From assembly GCF_001940225.2 (NCBI RefSeq), contig NZ_CP135164.1:2852001-2916000 (forward strand): 64,000 nucleotides of DNA, read 5' to 3'. Shown here one piece after another: positions 60,599-64,000 of this stretch. Source of the stretch: Roseburia sp. 499 (GTDB lineage Bacteria; Bacillota; Clostridia; Lachnospirales; Lachnospiraceae). The first letter of the stretch is position 1, and each line of letters begins with the position of its first letter. The notes beneath the pieces were generated by a model. The model searched no databases. It was not told the origin of the DNA and was given only the letters and a program-made list of their open reading frames with translations. The position numbers and the translations under genes were made by a program.

Positions 60599-60763
60599 AG
60601 TTCTCTACCTCCTGTGTCCATTCAAATCGTCCATCGAATTTTTCTTTTGTAATGTACTCTTATTATACCAAATTCTTTTGTAAAAATAAACAATTATTTT
60701 TAATATTTTCTCTTTTTTTGTGCATTATTGCCAATTCCCTTATGCTGACACACATAAAAAAAC

Positions 60764-60800
60764 AGAAAGACCTTTTCTCTACCGCAGAAATGGTCTTTCT
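60764..60800 (-). terminator. Terminator of the PAP2 surface-protein gene
   Basis: AGAAAGACC (60764-60772) pairs with GGTCTTTCT (60792-60800); on the minus strand T7 follows. Confidence 0.75.
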
Positions 60801-60840
60801 TTTTTCTCTTTCTAAGTCTCGTTAATATTACATCCGAATT

Positions 60841-63123
60841 TTATCGGACATCTGCTTTTTTTCTTTTTTTGTATACCACGATTCCTGCTGCTCCTACACC
60901 TGCCACTACCAACATGGTAAGCCAAACTGCAATATTCTGTGTATCTCCAGTTTTTACCTTACCTGTTTTTTCTGTTTTAGATGTTGGTGTTGCCGTCTCC
61001 TGTTTTGTTTCTGTTGCAGGCTGTGCCGTCAGCACGATTGCATAGTCAGAAGCATGGGTAAATTGTAATGACACATTTCCTTCTGCGCCTACAGTTCCTT
61101 TATTGATAAGCTCCATTTTCCCCTCATTGTTATAGTAATACAGTGTTCCAAGCTTGCCATTATTTTCTTTTCCAACATTTATTGTAAGAACCGCTGTAAA
61201 TCCAAACTGTCCGTTATGTGCCAGTGAAATCTGGATAGACGGATTACTTCCAGCCAGAGCAGAAATCACACTCTCCGGAATATTCTTTGTGTTCTTTGTT
61301 ACTTCTAAATTAACATCCTGTAATCCGGCATCTGTGATAGTCTTTCCATCAATCACCCAGGTATATCCTGACATTTGAACTTCTAATGTTATGCTCTTTC
61401 CTTTTGCTGCTTCTAATATTGTCTTAGGTAATACTGTAGCACCTCCCATAACGACAGTAACTTTTTCTCCGTTTTTTGCATTTTCTATCTTTGAAACTAC
61501 CTGTGCAATCGCTTCTGCTGTCATTGTTTTACTATCACTATTATCATTGTTTCCCGTCTGTGTTCCATCAGCGGATGGATTTGTAACATCAGAACTATTT
61601 ACGGAACTTACTACTACCTTTCCATCCTGATAAGATATCTGCATATTCTCGTCCAGACCGGTAACCTCAATCTTATCAAACTGAGATGCTACACTTGCAG
61701 TTTCAATTATTGCAAATCCTTCTTCCGGTACAAATCCATTGTCAAAAGTAAGTTTCAATGTTCCATGGAAATTTGCATTTCCGGCAATCTTTAAGATATC
61801 CTCTTTATTAGAAACCGTTAACTCCAATACTGCATTTGCTCCCTGTGTATAACTTCCGGAAACATTTACAGTATCTACCGTATTCTCCACTACATTGCTG
61901 TTATTTTCTACACTTCCCTTACCAAAAGCGTTGGAAGAAGATGCTACAATCGTTCCTCCTTTTACGTTCGTTCCTCCGGTATAAGTATTCTGACCGGAAA
62001 GAGCAAGCACACCAGTACCTTCCTTCGTAAGTACGCCTGCACCACTAATATCATTTTTCCAGTTATCTGATGCATGGAATCCTCCAAGAGCTGCATCCAT
62101 GTTGACAGTAACATCATTTACAAATGCACCGTATCCACTTGCTGCCTCAAACAGATTCAATCGTCCCCATCCTTCTGCATCATCCAGAACCGGATATCCG
62201 GATTCAATTCCGGTAGTGTAAAGCACATACCTTCTCTGGGTGTCGTCCAGATATGGGAAACGAGATTCCAGCAGTACCTCTGCTCCCTTTGGCACAACCA
62301 TTGGCTTATTTGTATCTCCTGTCTGACTTAATCCATAAGTCATACGATAGCGATAAGTTTCCTTATCCTTCTGGTAGTTTTCATATTCTGCCTGTGTATC
62401 TACTGCACTTACCAGTTTCTCTCCTGCTGCTACCGCATTTGCCTTTACCTCTGCATTTTTAGAGTCATTCAGGTTTGCAGCTGCTACTGCAGTTGCCATA
62501 GTACGTCCACCCATTACATCCAAACAAGAATGCATTCCGGTTACAATTCTGTTATTTCCAAGTTCAGATGCACGATAAATCATCTGTTGATACTGCTGTG
62601 GTACTGCATACGCCATAGAAATTCCGGCAAGATATGCTGCATTTGTATGACCACTTGGATATCCCCCATCGTTGGATGGATCAGCCTTAATACATGGCAC
62701 AAGGATATCAATGACATTAATTTCCGGATATTTTGCATCAATTCCTGACCAACGGAACGGACGTGCATACTTGTAATACTTCTTTGCAGAGGAAGTACTT
62801 GCAGAACCTCCACGCACTGCACCTATCAATTTAACAATATCACCATACTCACTGTCTTCATCTGCATATACTCCGAGTCCGGATACCATACTGTAATTCT
62901 GGTTTCTTCTATCGTCCAGATATGCTTTCTCCTGTTGTTCTTTAGTACTGCCCTCTGTAATTGCCTTTGTGGTATTCAGGTTTTCCAGATGAGTACTTTC
63001 ATTCAAAACAGTTCCATTATTCCATGCATCCCCCGGTGTGAAAATATTTAACATCTGGGAAAGCACTCCAATCGCTGCATTGGATTCCGGTGACATATTG
63101 TCACCACTGTTGGTTTGATACAC
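60841..63123 (-). CDS. Wall-anchored PAP2-type acid phosphatase with autotransporter-like repeat (signal peptide cut off)
   Basis: The open frame encodes about 760 residues (annotated start is GTG at 63123). The first 300 residues hold a class A/PAP2 phosphatase site: K-x6-R-P in KKYYKYARP, YPSGHTN, and R-x5-H-x3-D in NNRIVTGMHSCLD. A PATR-type repeat follows (NTYTGGTNVKGGTIVASSSN), then beta domains and a sortase-like tail: TGKVKTGDTQN, membrane helix, KKRKK. So the protein is designed for wall display. Its signal peptide lies upstream in the same frame (63291-63160) but an in-frame TAG at 63157-63159 separates the two, so this frame lacks an export signal. Confidence 0.8.
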   Translation of the reverse strand: MYQTNSGDNMSPESNAAIGVLSQMLNIFTPGDAWNNGTVLNESTHLENLNTTKAITEGSTKEQQEKAYLDDRRNQNYSMVSGLGVYADEDSEYGDIVKLIGAVRGGSASTSSAKKYYKYARPFRWSGIDAKYPEINVIDILVPCIKADPSNDGGYPSGHTNAAYLAGISMAYAVPQQYQQMIYRASELGNNRIVTGMHSCLDVMGGRTMATAVAAANLNDSKNAEVKANAVAAGEKLVSAVDTQAEYENYQKDKETYRYRMTYGLSQTGDTNKPMVVPKGAEVLLESRFPYLDDTQRRYVLYTTGIESGYPVLDDAEGWGRLNLFEAASGYGAFVNDVTVNMDAALGGFHASDNWKNDISGAGVLTKEGTGVLALSGQNTYTGGTNVKGGTIVASSSNAFGKGSVENNSNVVENTVDTVNVSGSYTQGANAVLELTVSNKEDILKIAGNANFHGTLKLTFDNGFVPEEGFAIIETASVASQFDKIEVTGLDENMQISYQDGKVVVSSVNSSDVTNPSADGTQTGNNDNSDSKTMTAEAIAQVVSKIENAKNGEKVTVVMGGATVLPKTILEAAKGKSITLEVQMSGYTWVIDGKTITDAGLQDVNLEVTKNTKNIPESVISALAGSNPSIQISLAHNGQFGFTAVLTINVGKENNGKLGTLYYYNNEGKMELINKGTVGAEGNVSLQFTHASDYAIVLTAQPATETKQETATPTSKTEKTGKVKTGDTQNIAVWLTMLVVAGVGAAGIVVYKKRKKADVR

Positions 63124-63156
63124 ATCTACATAATAGCCATAACCTGCCTCTACCGG

Positions 63157-63291
63157 CTAGATTACTTCATCTCCCACTTTTGTCGAACCATCTGTCGTTG
63201 TTTCTGCATACGCAGGTAATACTGCTGAACCTACTGTTGCAACAGATAATGCCGCAACTAATACTCTGCTCCAATTGCTCCATTTTCTCAT
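63157..63291 (-). pseudogene. Signal-peptide segment of the PAP2 gene, separated by in-frame TAG
   Basis: From an ATG at 63291 (GGAAAAGAGA upstream) the frame reads a signal peptide (MRKWSNWSRVLVAALSVATV, cleavage near AYA-ET) and 20 more residues to TAG at 63157-63159, then continues without another stop into the phosphatase frame (PVEAGYGYYVDVYQTNSGDN). One nonsense mutation therefore splits a gene that would span 60841-63291. A sequencing error is possible. Confidence 0.75.
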
Positions 63292-63398
63292 TCTCTTTTC
63301 CTCCATAAACATTTCTATGCTAAGCGATAGACTTTGCTATTATACATTCCATCCGTATGAACTATATGATAAGCTCGTAAAATTTTTGTAATTTTTCA

Positions 63399-63445
63399 AA
63401 AAAGAGGTTGCGCGAACCAAAAATTTTCGGTTCACACAACCTCTT
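63399..63445 (-). terminator. Terminator of the pullulanase gene
   Basis: AAAGAGGTTGCGCGAACC (63401-63418) pairs with GGTTCACACAACCTCTT (63429-63445) through two wobbles, T-run on the minus strand. Confidence 0.85.
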
Positions 63446-63471
63446 CCAAAATCTAATATTTATATTTATTT

Positions 63472-64000
63472 TTATTCTTTTACCAGTACCATACAAGAAA
63501 TTGATTCTACACTTACATCACCACTTACGGTTTCCAAAACTTCATTTCCTGCTGTCTGTCCTTTGATATATACATCCCAGTTTCCTTCCGGAAGTGTTAC
63601 CGTAATATCTTCGTCAAACGGATTGTAGATAACAAATACATTTCCTGATGCTCCCACTTCTTCCGGCGCAATCTCATATACAACTGCTCCCTTATGTTCT
63701 TCCTGTGCATAGAACTTAATCTGTTCTGCAGTTGTACGCTCCATACGAAGAGAATCATGTGCCTTACGGAATGCAATCAATCCCTTGTAGAATTCATATA
63801 CCATCTTGGTATTCTCATCATCTAAAGAATCCCACTTAATGCTATTTACGGAATCCGGAGATACATAACTGTTATCCTCAAAGGTTCCATCCTCTTTTAC
63901 TTTAGAACGAAGCATTTCTTCTCCAGCCAGTATAAATGGTACTCCCTGAGAAGTGTACACAATAGATGCCGATAACAAATTCCGCTTCGTTCTGTTTTCT
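63472..64000 (-). CDS. Type I pullulanase, C-terminal end (partial)
   Basis: About 175 C-terminal residues; the frame is open to the right edge (KRNLLSASIVYTSQGVPFIL is continuous), so the apparent start near 63978 is internal. GVPFILAGEEMLRSK and DSVNSIKWDSLDDENTKMV belong to the last barrel strands of GH13 debranching enzymes, and VFVIYNPFDEDITVTLPEGN is the C-terminal beta domain. The enzyme cleaves alpha-1,6 links in pullulan, amylopectin or glycogen; it complements the glgC-glgD genes at 23-25 kb. Whether it is secreted cannot be seen. Confidence 0.85.
   Translation of the reverse strand, partial: ENRTKRNLLSASIVYTSQGVPFILAGEEMLRSKVKEDGTFEDNSYVSPDSVNSIKWDSLDDENTKMVYEFYKGLIAFRKAHDSLRMERTTAEQIKFYAQEEHKGAVVYEIAPEEVGASGNVFVIYNPFDEDITVTLPEGNWDVYIKGQTAGNEVLETVSGDVSVESISCMVLVKE

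Overview
The window is a chromosomal segment of an AT-rich, Gram-positive, probably spore-forming anaerobe, most likely a butyrate-producing Lachnospiraceae (Roseburia, Agathobacter, Coprococcus or Anaerostipes-like). The pointers are a butyryl-CoA:acetate CoA-transferase, the glgC-glgD-spoVG cluster, a DnaD/DnaI-type loader pair, Gram-positive lipoproteins and sortase-type anchors, a BceRSAB module and IS families common in gut clostridia. The species is an inference.

Layout. 1-8.2 kb (minus strand): PrsA-like foldase, mfd, pth, uppP and a GH36 alpha-galactosidase. 8.3-11.9 kb: a secreted SGNH hydrolase and an AraC regulator, whose leaders form a 59-bp direct repeat, then a GH16-like protein. 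12-22 kb is a mobile and toxin island. It holds an IS3-family element, a palindromic IS remnant, a type VII-secretion-associated polymorphic toxin locus (three small helical partner genes, a toxin with a metallopeptidase domain, an orphan toxin cassette, three immunity-like genes) and two tandem IS copies inserted at the head of that operon. Both toxin genes look broken while the immunity-like genes look intact.

22-30.5 kb is housekeeping: spoVG, glgD, glgC, murC, dnaD-like, dnaI-like, prs. The murC-dnaD gap carries tandem perfect DnaA boxes. 30.5-35 kb is a BceRSAB-type peptide-antibiotic sensing and detoxification operon. 35-42.4 kb has a Lys/Ala-rich protein, a Crh-like HPr protein and transporters (CDF, SLC13/ArsB-like, OPT, NCS2, MntP-like). 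42.4-48.4 kb has a heptad-repeat membrane protein, an MMPL transporter, their TetR regulator and an HD-GYP protein.

48.6-55.6 kb is a 7-kb element integrated in the 3' end of tRNA-Gly(GCC). It is bounded by identical 28-bp att repeats and has a tyrosine integrase, matching integrase arm-site repeats at both ends, a lipoprotein, several unknown proteins, tandem 100-bp repeats, and a Rep with HUH endonuclease plus superfamily 3 helicase of the circovirus/CRESS-DNA type. Just upstream of rep a perfect 15-bp GC-rich stem-loop displays the nonanucleotide AAGTATTAC, the circovirus-type nick site. This is the most striking feature of the window: an integrative element that appears to replicate with virus-like Rep/ori machinery.

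55.6-64 kb: three tRNAs (Gly-GCC, Gly-TCC, Phe-GAA), two chemoreceptors flanking the butyryl-CoA:acetate CoA-transferase, a sortase-anchored PAP2 phosphatase whose signal peptide is cut off by an in-frame TAG, and the 3' end of a pullulanase gene running off the right edge.
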